Source of the DNA: Rhinopithecimicrobium faecis
GTDB lineage: Bacteria > Bacteroidota > Bacteroidia > Sphingobacteriales > Sphingobacteriaceae
Length of the DNA: 64,000 nucleotides
Assembly (NCBI GenBank): GCA_017942165.1
Contig: JAGKSB010000001.1
Location: 1-64,000 of the forward strand
Direction: 5' to 3'
The notes beneath the pieces are model-generated. The model saw only the letters and a program-made list of their open reading frames with translations. It did not search any database and was not told the origin of the DNA. Position numbers and translations under genes: made by a program. Positions 54,598-62,217 of the stretch are shown one piece after another. Position 1 is the first letter of the stretch, and each line of letters begins with the position of its first letter.

Positions 54598-55728
54598 CTA
54601 ACGAACGATGCGCCCTTTCCACTGATACTTTCCTATATTCCCTGCAAGCCCTATATAAGTAAGATATAACACATGTATAGGCGTAAGTATCCATACAAAC
54701 CTTAGGAGCTCCTTACGCTTCATAAAGTCACATATAGGCCCTAAGAACGCATACTCTACCACACCTTTCAGCAGTAATACGGGTACCACCGTAGTGAATA
54801 TTAAGGAGGGTATAAACACGGCTATCACCGCATTGATTAGGATTAAAAAGTTGAAAAACCAGATACATAGACCCAGTGCTACAAGCTGCTTATCCTTATA
54901 TTTCGTAGATTTCGATGCCCAACGCTTACGCTGGGAAATAAAAGCCCCCAAATCAGGCTTAGCATCCGTCAGCACCAAGGCCTCATAGGCCTTACAAAAG
55001 CCAATTTTTGAGGGATACTTGGCAGCCACTTTATGTAAAAATAACTCATCATCCCCCGAAGCCAGCTGATCGATGCCACTAAAACCGCCCAACTCATAAA
55101 AGATATCTTTTCTATAAGCTAAGTTCGCCCCATTACAAGTCGTCGGATGTCCATTCCCTATTCCTGCAGCCCCCAAGCCGATTAAATACAGAAATTCTAA
55201 AGTTTGTAAACGCTCAAAATCACTTTTTTCCTCCTGATAACTCACTGGTGAAGATACGAGGTAACTGTCATAAGTCGCAAAGTAGGCCATAACAGTGCTT
55301 AACCATTTCGCAGACATGCGACAATCGGCATCGGTAGTGACAATAATCGCTCCCTCTGCCTGTTGGATCGCTTTAGCAATAGCTAGCTTCTTATATGAAT
55401 TAAGCTTATTGGATTCGTTTAATTGGACTAACTTAATGCCTTCATAGGCGTAAGAAGCAACAATTGCCGCGGTATTATCGGTAGAATGATCATCAATAAT
55501 AATAATCTCCGTAAGCTCTTTGGGATAGTCTTGGGCCAATAAACAAGTAATGGTGCGCTCAATTTGATGCGCCTCATTACGCGCAGCAATAATAATACTG
55601 ACCTTTTGCCGACTAGCCTTAGCTGCGGTAAAAAATGGTAGCTTAGCCCATCCTCTTCTCATAAAGATGACCAATACAACATACACCATGCTTAAGAGAA
55701 AAAGCGATATTTTAAGACTTAGAATCAC
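54598..55728 (-). CDS. Family 2 glycosyltransferase
   Basis: A 376-residue membrane-bound GT2. IIAARNEAHQIERTI, DDHSTDNTAAIV, TTDADCRMSAKWL (DxD-type site), SGDDELFLHKV and ISQRKRWASKS (QxxRW) are ordered as in processive or lipid-linked transferases. Helix at the N-terminus and three or four near the C-terminus. Donor and acceptor unknown. Overlaps the upstream flippase-type gene by 17 bp, so the two are translationally coupled. Confidence 0.9.
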   Translation of the reverse strand: MILSLKISLFLLSMVYVVLVIFMRRGWAKLPFFTAAKASRQKVSIIIAARNEAHQIERTITCLLAQDYPKELTEIIIIDDHSTDNTAAIVASYAYEGIKLVQLNESNKLNSYKKLAIAKAIQQAEGAIIVTTDADCRMSAKWLSTVMAYFATYDSYLVSSPVSYQEEKSDFERLQTLEFLYLIGLGAAGIGNGHPTTCNGANLAYRKDIFYELGGFSGIDQLASGDDELFLHKVAAKYPSKIGFCKAYEALVLTDAKPDLGAFISQRKRWASKSTKYKDKQLVALGLCIWFFNFLILINAVIAVFIPSLIFTTVVPVLLLKGVVEYAFLGPICDFMKRKELLRFVWILTPIHVLYLTYIGLAGNIGKYQWKGRIVR

Positions 55729-56740
55729 GAAAGAAATTTATATTCAAAACAAAAAAAGAACCAATTATAGCCGGTACAATAAGATTTACAAACCATATAC
55801 AGGAAACAATAGCCATCACAGCAATTTCCTGATCCGTAATATAAGCATATAGATTACTGGCGACAAAACTGCGTACTGAAAAATCAAACAAATCTAACGA
55901 GGGCACCGCAGATTGTATAAAAAATAAAATAAATATCATAAGCACCATAGCTATGCTTGGAAGGCCAGGAAGTAATACCAACAGCAAAATAATATACTGG
56001 GAAGTAAATATTAAAAAGCGTGCTAAGGAATTCAGTAAAACTACCGCTAACTCTGCCGTAGTGAAGTCCTCTAAAACTGCAAAAAATGGCTTTACACGTC
56101 GCAGAAACTTAATCCTGCTAACAATAATTTCTACCCAATGCACATTAAAATATACAATCAGAAAGCCCAAAGCATATATAATAGCCAACAGCCAAATTCC
56201 AAAGCTCACAGATAGGGGTGTTTCTAGGTAAGTCATCACAAACCAAGCAATACTCAAAGAGCCTGCTATCGAGGTTAATACCAACTGTGCAAACTGCCCC
56301 ACCCCCATAGCTACAGCCGCAGAAGCCCTATTTTCAGGTTTAAGAAAAAGTATACGTCCACCATATTCCCCAATCCTATTGGGCGTAAATATAGCCCAAG
56401 TAAGCCCACAGAATACCGACTGAAGGGCCGTCCAAAAGGATAGTTTTTCAATACGTCGACTTAAGTATCGCCATTTTACAACTTCCAAAAGCCAATTTAC
56501 AAACATCAAAACGAAGACCAGTACCAAGGTACGATATACCTGCACACGGTCTAAACCATGCAGTAGCTGAGTGAAATCCCGTAAATTACTGTGGTTATTA
56601 AGCTTGGTATAGATATACCAGCCAGCCATGGATAGGATGGTAATCTTTAAGAAGATACTGAGATATTTTTTTACTGCTGCCGTCAAAAGAAATTTATTAG
56701 AGCACAATGTTACTAAATTTTTTAACAATACCACGTCCAT
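55712..56740 (-). CDS. Membrane protein of the lysylphosphatidylglycerol-synthase-like family
   Basis: A 342-residue protein with eight or nine helices. FCGLTWAIFTPNRIGEYGGRILFLKPENR and the later PSLDLFDFSVRSFVAS correspond to the family pattern. Paralogue-like to 52173 but diverged. Upstream of and overlapping the GT2 gene; a shared pathway, a lipid-linked sugar or polar lipid, is plausible. Confidence 0.8.
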   Translation of the reverse strand: MDVVLLKNLVTLCSNKFLLTAAVKKYLSIFLKITILSMAGWYIYTKLNNHSNLRDFTQLLHGLDRVQVYRTLVLVFVLMFVNWLLEVVKWRYLSRRIEKLSFWTALQSVFCGLTWAIFTPNRIGEYGGRILFLKPENRASAAVAMGVGQFAQLVLTSIAGSLSIAWFVMTYLETPLSVSFGIWLLAIIYALGFLIVYFNVHWVEIIVSRIKFLRRVKPFFAVLEDFTTAELAVVLLNSLARFLIFTSQYIILLLVLLPGLPSIAMVLMIFILFFIQSAVPSLDLFDFSVRSFVASNLYAYITDQEIAVMAIVSCIWFVNLIVPAIIGSFFVLNINFFRDSKS

Positions 56741-56776
56741 AACTTACTTCTGACTCAAATTCAGTATTATTGCAGT

Positions 56777-57343
56777 ATGCAGAAAGTGAAAGCGAAGGAG
56801 CGCATTATTCTAGGTATTGACCCCGGAACGATCGTGTTAGGCTATGGCCTAATAAAAGAAGAAGGGAGCAAGCTATCCTTAATAAGTATGGGTGTAGTGA
56901 AAATGGGACATCTGGATGATCATGCTTTAAAACTGCAACGTATATTTCAAAAAGTTTCCGCCTTAATAGAAACGTATAAGCCTGACTTTATGGCTTTAGA
57001 AGCCCCCTTTTATGGGAAGAACATACAAGTAATGTTGAAATTAGGACGTGCGCAGGGGGTAGCCATGGCTGCCGCATTAAGTCAAGATATTCCTATTATT
57101 GAATATGCACCACGAAAAGTTAAACAATCGGTGACAGGAAATGGTAATGCCTCGAAAGAACAGGTGGCAGCCATGCTTCAGAAATTACTGAACTTCAAAG
57201 AGACACCGGAATTTCTTGATGCTACAGATGGCCTTGCTGTAGCCGTCTGCCATTCTTTCCAAAAGAATAGCCTCAGTGGTACGGATAAGTCTTATTCCGG
57301 CTGGGCAGCATTTGTAAAAAATAATGAAAAGCGCATTAAATAA
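56777..57343 (+). CDS. ruvC: Crossover junction endodeoxyribonuclease RuvC
   Basis: A 188-residue Holliday-junction resolvase. Asp15 in LGIDPGTIVLGYG, Glu in ALEAPFYGKN and the Asp pair in LDATDGLAVAVCH are the catalytic acids. Complete. The divergent upstream gap is only 36 bp, so the mRNA leader must be very short. Its stop codon lies in a terminator. Confidence 0.96.
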   Translation: MQKVKAKERIILGIDPGTIVLGYGLIKEEGSKLSLISMGVVKMGHLDDHALKLQRIFQKVSALIETYKPDFMALEAPFYGKNIQVMLKLGRAQGVAMAAALSQDIPIIEYAPRKVKQSVTGNGNASKEQVAAMLQKLLNFKETPEFLDATDGLAVAVCHSFQKNSLSGTDKSYSGWAAFVKNNEKRIK

Positions 57344-57351
57344 TGCGCTTT
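57328..57351. terminator. Terminator overlapping the ruvC stop codon
   Basis: AAAGCGCATT, AAAT loop (the TAA stop lies here), AATGCGCTTT. Between convergent ruvC and the gene at 57374; partly followed by the tail repeat of the latter. Confidence 0.72.
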
Positions 57352-57382
57352 ATAAAGGTGCTTAAAAGGTTGCTTATAAGGT
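57347..57382. repeat. 12-bp tandem repeat at the 3' end of the 57374 gene
   Basis: Minus strand ACCTTATAAGCA (57371-57382), ACCTTTTAAGCA (57359-57370), then a diverged third copy ACCTTTATAAAGC. The first contains the stop codon, and the frame meets TAA in all three copies (period four codons). Confidence 0.65.
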
Positions 57383-58423
57383 GACCGAGCGGATAACATT
57401 TTTCACATTTAACTCCACAATATCTGTCATAGTCTTACATTTATAATAGGCAGGATTTCTAAAGAAAGAAGCATATCCCTCACGTAGACGCTTAATATTT
57501 TCCTCCGCAGACAGCTGCTGCAATTTTGAAGCGTCACGCAAGTCAGCAATCCGATGTCTTTCTGAACGTACACGATGTACAATGGAAGATCGCTCCTCTT
57601 GCTGATACTGTAAGACCGTCTTATCGGTTAAATGATCCATCGCCAGCTTTACAAAAGGTAGATTTTCCTTAAAAAACTGAGGCATATAAACCTTAGGGTT
57701 GCCCTCATAAAACTGTTGGTCAAAATCTATTGCACGAATGCGAAATTGGAAATCATCAAAGTCTGGTGTAATCTGCATCACATAATTATATGCACGCATA
57801 TCTCCCAGCAAGGTTATAATACACCGCTCATTAAATTTTACAAACTCCTTCGCAATACGTGTGAGATTATAGTCGGGATCATGCATTCTCCCTTTAGCAA
57901 AGGTATCTCCGGGTATACCAACGATATGCTCCTCCACCAATGTGCCACTATCGACTAAATAATTCACTTGATTTGGAGATAATATTTCCTCTAACTCCAA
58001 GCCATATATACGTGAGGCATCTGCTTGCTTAATATAGAAGTAATCATAAACATCATTCAGGCGATTGACAATACGGATGCGAAAAGGACGCGTATTACCA
58101 AAAGCACAGTATTCTACACGATCAATATATTTATGCTCTACAATACGCGTGTTTCCAGAGGCCTTCAGTTGGGCATAGACAATCTTCAACCCTTCATAGA
58201 GCTGATCCTGCATATATGGTGGGTACAATGGTGTCTCCCAAAAGGTGTCATTCCCATTCTTGTCTAAGACAGGTAATGTCTCTTGAAAGGTTAATAAGTC
58301 CGCATAGCTAATGGGAAATTTAGCATAGCGTTGATACTTTTTCAAGTATTTCTTTAGCGCCGGAACTACCGGGTAAATAGGTTTCTTTCTAGAAATCTTT
58401 ACATCATCAAGATCCATCAGCAA
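57374..58423 (-). CDS. Conserved hypothetical protein with kinase-like motifs
   Basis: A 349-residue soluble protein; the name of the family is unknown to me. Around residues 205-235 it reads IITLLGDMRAYNYVMQ, then RIRAIDFDQQF. GD-x4-N followed by a DFD is the layout of the catalytic and metal loops of protein-kinase-like folds (APH, HipA, lipopolysaccharide kinases). A basic region lies in the N-terminal 50 residues (KKYLKKYQRYAK). The claim of a kinase fold is a guess from these two motifs. Single gene, convergent with ruvC. Confidence 0.75.
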   Translation of the reverse strand: MLMDLDDVKISRKKPIYPVVPALKKYLKKYQRYAKFPISYADLLTFQETLPVLDKNGNDTFWETPLYPPYMQDQLYEGLKIVYAQLKASGNTRIVEHKYIDRVEYCAFGNTRPFRIRIVNRLNDVYDYFYIKQADASRIYGLELEEILSPNQVNYLVDSGTLVEEHIVGIPGDTFAKGRMHDPDYNLTRIAKEFVKFNERCIITLLGDMRAYNYVMQITPDFDDFQFRIRAIDFDQQFYEGNPKVYMPQFFKENLPFVKLAMDHLTDKTVLQYQQEERSSIVHRVRSERHRIADLRDASKLQQLSAEENIKRLREGYASFFRNPAYYKCKTMTDIVELNVKNVIRSVTL

Positions 58424-58875
58424 CAGTTTTAATACCTAAATATACACAAAAGCATGGAAGGATTAGAAACTCAGAAGATCTTCTTTAGAAGGATTAAGAA
58501 TTGGCAATACAAAATATAAATATTTGAAAATATGACACTATTATGCCGAAAAAACTTACTATTTTTGCAATAATTCAAAAAAAAGAAGGTTTTAATATTT
58601 TGAGTAAAAAAGGTTTTAACATTTTAAGATTATAAGATCTTGGGATACATTGGTATAAAAAGGATGAAGCTCCTCGAGCAAGGAGCTTCAACACTAACCA
58701 ATTATAAACCTATGTTATTTTGAGGAAAGTAACATACAAATTAAGAACAAAATGATATTTCTACCGTTTTGTTAAAACAAATATAAAAATATTATTGTTT
58801 TATTACAATAATAACTGATATTTTTTGTAATTTTTTAAAAAAATATAATTTAAATATAAAAAAATAACCATTTTC
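58424..58875 (+). promoter_or_regulatory. 452-bp non-coding region upstream of the Lrp gene
   Basis: No ORF of note. Seen: -7 box TATTTTTG (58560-58567); direct repeat AAGGTTTTAATATTTTGAG (58586-58604) and AAGGTTTTAACATTTTAAG (58610-58628); hairpin TGAAGCTCCT/AGGAGCTTCA (58665-58690); motif CTAACCAATTATAAAC (58694-58709); hairpin TATGTTATTTT-GAGG-AAAGTAACATA (58711-58736); palindromes TTTGTT-AA-AACAAA (58768-58781) and ATTATTGT-N6-ACAATAAT (58791-58812). The last two are good candidates for an Lrp-type operator. The transcript would have a leader of about 300 nt. Confidence 0.4.
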
Positions 58876-59349
58876 ATGGACAATAAGTATACAAACTACG
58901 ACTTAGACAACTTAGACATTCAAATTTTGTCTATATTAATGAATGACGCCTCTATTCCATATACTGAAATTGCGAAAAAACTAATTGTTTCCGGTGGAAC
59001 AATACATGTACGCATGAAAAAGATGGAAGAATTGGGAATTATTAGAGGATCAAGCCTAATTATCAATCCGCAGAAAGTTGGTTTTGATATTACAGCCTTT
59101 TTAGGAATCTACTTAGAAAAAGGGTCCCAGTATTCAGATGCTGTAGAGCACTTAAAAGAAATTAAAGAAGTAGTAGAATTACATTACTGCACAGGATCTT
59201 ACTCGATGTTCGCCAAAATTATTTGTCGCGACACCGTACACCTTAGAAAGGTGTTGAACGAGGATATTCAGTCCGTGAAAGGAATCCAACGTACAGAAAC
59301 TATTATCTCCTTAGAAGAGAGCATTAAAAGACAAATTTCATTGGTATAA
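58876..59349 (+). CDS. Lrp/AsnC-family transcriptional regulator
   Basis: A 157-residue regulator. Helix-turn-helix at about 14-60 (LDIQILSILMNDASIPYTEIAKKLIVSGGTIHVRMKKM), then the RAM effector domain with KEIKEVVELHYCTGSYSMFAKI. Such proteins bind amino acids as octamers and often control neighbouring genes; here the arginine block lies next door, convergent. Starts at ATG 58876. Confidence 0.92.
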   Translation: MDNKYTNYDLDNLDIQILSILMNDASIPYTEIAKKLIVSGGTIHVRMKKMEELGIIRGSSLIINPQKVGFDITAFLGIYLEKGSQYSDAVEHLKEIKEVVELHYCTGSYSMFAKIICRDTVHLRKVLNEDIQSVKGIQRTETIISLEESIKRQISLV

Positions 59350-59363
59350 GGTCCCATCCTTAT

Positions 59364-59400
59364 AAAAAAAGACCTGAAATTCTATTCCAGGTCTTTTTTT
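59364..59400. terminator. Terminator of the Lrp gene
   Basis: AAAAAAAGACCTG and CAGGTCTTTTTTT around 11 bases. Beyond it TTTTTTATGC is repeated three times (59392-59428), with nothing else recognisable up to the argE tail repeat. Confidence 0.85.
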
Positions 59401-59474
59401 ATGCTTTTTTATGCCTTTTTTATGCTTTTGAAAATTAGGCTTCAAGCCTGTATATCGCTTACTTACCAGGCTTC

Positions 59475-59524
59475 ATTGCACTATAAGATTTAATCTAAGA
59501 TTGCACTATAAGATTTGATCTAAG
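59475..59524. repeat. 25-bp tandem duplication at the argE 3' end
   Basis: Units 59475-59499 and 59500-59524 match at 24 of 25 positions, and a third starts (ATTGC). The second contains the true stop codon TAG (59506-59508); the other carries the same TAG, out of frame because the period is not a multiple of three. Confidence 0.92.
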
Positions 59525-60570
59525 ATTGCGATATATAACGTAATACCTTCCTCAATTTCTGAAAGATAGATATACTCATCAGCCATATGTGAGCGTGCAG
59601 AATCCCCAGGACCTAACTTTAAGGATGGTATAGGTAATAAAGCTTGATCAGACATGGTCGGCGAGCCATAGGTCTTTCTATTTAATGAAATTCCTGCCTG
59701 TACAATAGGATGTGCAGGATCAATAGCCGACGATCGTAAGCGCGTAGAACGCGCCTTCACGGTAGCAGCAACATTCGCTTGAATAATGGCAAGTGTCTCC
59801 TCATTAGAATAGGCATCTGTCGTACGTACATCGACCACAAAATCACAAGTTGCCGGAACCACATTATGCTGGGAACCCGCTTGAATTACTGTAACAGACA
59901 TCTTTACAGGGCCTAAATAGGGTGACTCCTTGGGAAAGGTGTAGCTAGTAAACCAATTAATAGCAGCTATCGCTTTATAGATGGCATTATCACCTTCCTC
60001 TCGCGCAGCATGGCCCGAAGCACCATGTGCCGTACAGTCTAATACCATCAGGCCCTTTTCAGCAATTGCTAGGTGCATCAATGTTGGTTCACCCACAATT
60101 GCAAAAGATAATGGCCCAAGATCCCCAACAATAGATTCAATCCCATTGACACCGGACACCTCCTCCTCAGCAGAAGCAGCAAGACAAAAGTTGTATGCCA
60201 AATCCGCCCGCTCATAGTAATATAAGAAGACAGCAATTAAGGATACTAAGCATCCCCCCGCATCATTAGATCCCAAGCCATACAATATATCGCCTTCAAC
60301 CGTTGCCGCAAAAGGATCACGTTTATACCCTGTATTAGGCTTCACCGTATCATGGTGGGAATTCAACAAGATGGTAGGCTTTTCAGGCGAATAGTACTTA
60401 TTATAGGCCCAGATATTATTAGCTTTCCGCTGTGTAGGGATGTCTCGATCTTTAAAAAAATCTTCAATAATAGCCGCCGTATTCTCCTCCGCTCTTGAAA
60501 TTGAGGGGCAGGCTATAAGTAAGCGCAAAAGAGCAATGCTATCTTGTGTAAGAATCGCTTTATCCTTCAT
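59506..60570 (-). CDS. argE: M20 deacylase of arginine synthesis (acetylornithine deacetylase-like)
   Basis: A 354-residue zinc peptidase-family amidase. His72 and Asp74 in NSHHDTVKPN, Asp in GLGSNDAGGCL, Glu-Glu in AASAEEEVSG, and the dimerisation domain in the middle (MSVTVIQAGSQHNVVPATCDFVVDVRTTD). In this operon it removes the acyl group from acylcitrulline or acylornithine, so an acetyl- or succinylcitrulline deacylase is as likely as a classical ArgE. Overlaps proC by 11 bp. Confidence 0.88.
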   Translation of the reverse strand: MKDKAILTQDSIALLRLLIACPSISRAEENTAAIIEDFFKDRDIPTQRKANNIWAYNKYYSPEKPTILLNSHHDTVKPNTGYKRDPFAATVEGDILYGLGSNDAGGCLVSLIAVFLYYYERADLAYNFCLAASAEEEVSGVNGIESIVGDLGPLSFAIVGEPTLMHLAIAEKGLMVLDCTAHGASGHAAREEGDNAIYKAIAAINWFTSYTFPKESPYLGPVKMSVTVIQAGSQHNVVPATCDFVVDVRTTDAYSNEETLAIIQANVAATVKARSTRLRSSAIDPAHPIVQAGISLNRKTYGSPTMSDQALLPIPSLKLGPGDSARSHMADEYIYLSEIEEGITLYIAILDQIL

Positions 60571-61366
60571 TATATAATCCTCCTGCTTTACAAGCAGATA
60601 ATTTTATTCCTTTAATAAATGCGGAACTAAATCCATTATGTTCCATCTCATTCAAACCCGCGATGGTACATCCCTTTGGGGAGGTTACCTTATCAATCTC
60701 TTGCTCCGGGTGGGCGCCAGAAATCTGCAAGAGATCTGCTGCTCCTTTGGCCGTTTGTACCGCCATTTTTAGCGCATCATGGGCATGAAAACCAATCTCC
60801 ACTCCTCCTTGCGATGCCGCACGGATAGCGCGTAAGAAGAAGGCAATGCCACAAGCACATAATGCTGTTGCAGCCGTCATCAGCTCTTCAGGAATCGTAA
60901 TCACCTGACCAACATTTTCAAAAATATCCGTTACTAGGGTTATATCGTCGGCAGAAGCCGTATCAGTAGCAATACAAGTCATGGACTGACCAATCGCTAT
61001 GGCTGTATTAGGCATAGCACGTACGACCCTTGCTTCCGCTCCAAGAACCGCTTTAATCGCTTCACAAGAAACCCCCGACGCTACCGATATAAATATCTGC
61101 TTACTCAGGTTCACATTCGGGGCGATTTCTTCCATCACTTTCTTAAGCTGTTGCGGAAGAATCGCTAAAACTACAATTTCAGCTTCAGCAATAGCGGCAT
61201 TATTATCCGTAGAGACACAGAATCCTGCTTCCTTTTCAGCCTTTAGGGCTGCTAAAGAGCGTCTTGTAAGGGTAATATCTGCCGGTTTGCAATAGTTTTT
61301 ATTAACTAAACCATTCGCTAATGACAAGCCTATATTACCGGAGCCGATAATGGTAATTTTTTTCAT
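60560..61366 (-). CDS. proC: Pyrroline-5-carboxylate reductase
   Basis: NADPH-dependent last step of proline synthesis. The nucleotide loop is ITIIGSGNIGLSLANGL; VRAMPNTAIAIGQSMT, ALCACGIAFFLRAIRAASQ and GAHPEQEIDKVTSPKGCTI are typical. I start at 61366 (MKKITIIG, 268 residues), since the upstream frame to 61393 overlaps argB. Part of the argD-argF'-argB-proC-argE block, linking proline and arginine routes. Confidence 0.93.
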   Translation of the reverse strand: MKKITIIGSGNIGLSLANGLVNKNYCKPADITLTRRSLAALKAEKEAGFCVSTDNNAAIAEAEIVVLAILPQQLKKVMEEIAPNVNLSKQIFISVASGVSCEAIKAVLGAEARVVRAMPNTAIAIGQSMTCIATDTASADDITLVTDIFENVGQVITIPEELMTAATALCACGIAFFLRAIRAASQGGVEIGFHAHDALKMAVQTAKGAADLLQISGAHPEQEIDKVTSPKGCTIAGLNEMEHNGFSSAFIKGIKLSACKAGGLYNEG

Positions 61367-61374
61367 GAATTCGG

Positions 61375-62175
61375 TTATTTTAAAATCATACAAGTCCCAA
61401 ATTGGCCTTGTTGAAATAAATGTAAATTGTTTGCATTACCAATATACACTTTTTTAACCCCTTTACCAATGGCTTCAAAGGCATTCTGCATTTTCGGAAT
61501 CATCCCATCAGCAATCACCCCCTGATCTTTAAGGGGCTCGAATTCCGATAGGGCGATTTGGGAGATCACAGAATTTTCATCCGTCACATCTCTAAGAACA
61601 CCATTTTTCTCAAAACAGTAAACCAGGGATGTTTCATATAAATCAGATAAGCCCACCGCTAAAGCTGCGGCTATGGTATCCGCATTCGTATTCAACAGCT
61701 GCCCTTTCCCATTGTGTGTAATCGCAGAAAACACAGGTGTAAAGCCCGCTTCAAGAAATTTCTTTATGGATCCTGTATTTACGGAATCATGCATAATATC
61801 TCCTACATAGCCATAATCAATATCTTTGATAGGTCGTTTCATGGACTTGATGGTATTTCCATCCGCCCCCGAAAGGCCGATTGCATCACAACTTAACTTT
61901 TGTAACTGAGCGACAATACTTTTATTCGTCAAACCAGCATAAACCATTGTCGCAATACGTAACATCGCTTTGTCCGTAATACGACGCCCTTCAACCATCT
62001 TCACTTCTAAGCCTAAATCTGCAGCCATTCGGCTAGCAATTTTCCCTCCCCCATGAACTAAAATTTTCTTTCCAGGGAGAGCAGCAAATTTCTCTAAAAA
62101 AGCATTTAAATCATTTTCACTATCAATGACATTACCACCGATTTTAATAATATTTAGTGCGCTATTTGACGACAT
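61375..62175 (-). CDS. argB: Acetylglutamate kinase
   Basis: A 266-residue amino-acid kinase phosphorylating N-acylglutamate. IIKIGGNVID, LVHGGGKIASRM, LSGADGNTIK and the ADTIAAALAVGLS motif are all present. In this phylum the substrate could be acetyl- or succinylglutamate. Lacks the N-terminal helix of arginine-inhibited enzymes. Confidence 0.94.
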   Translation of the reverse strand: MSSNSALNIIKIGGNVIDSENDLNAFLEKFAALPGKKILVHGGGKIASRMAADLGLEVKMVEGRRITDKAMLRIATMVYAGLTNKSIVAQLQKLSCDAIGLSGADGNTIKSMKRPIKDIDYGYVGDIMHDSVNTGSIKKFLEAGFTPVFSAITHNGKGQLLNTNADTIAAALAVGLSDLYETSLVYCFEKNGVLRDVTDENSVISQIALSEFEPLKDQGVIADGMIPKMQNAFEAIGKGVKKVYIGNANNLHLFQQGQFGTCMILK

Positions 62176-62217
62176 GTATTCTCAATTATCACTTATTAAA
62201 CGTTCAATTAAGAGCTC

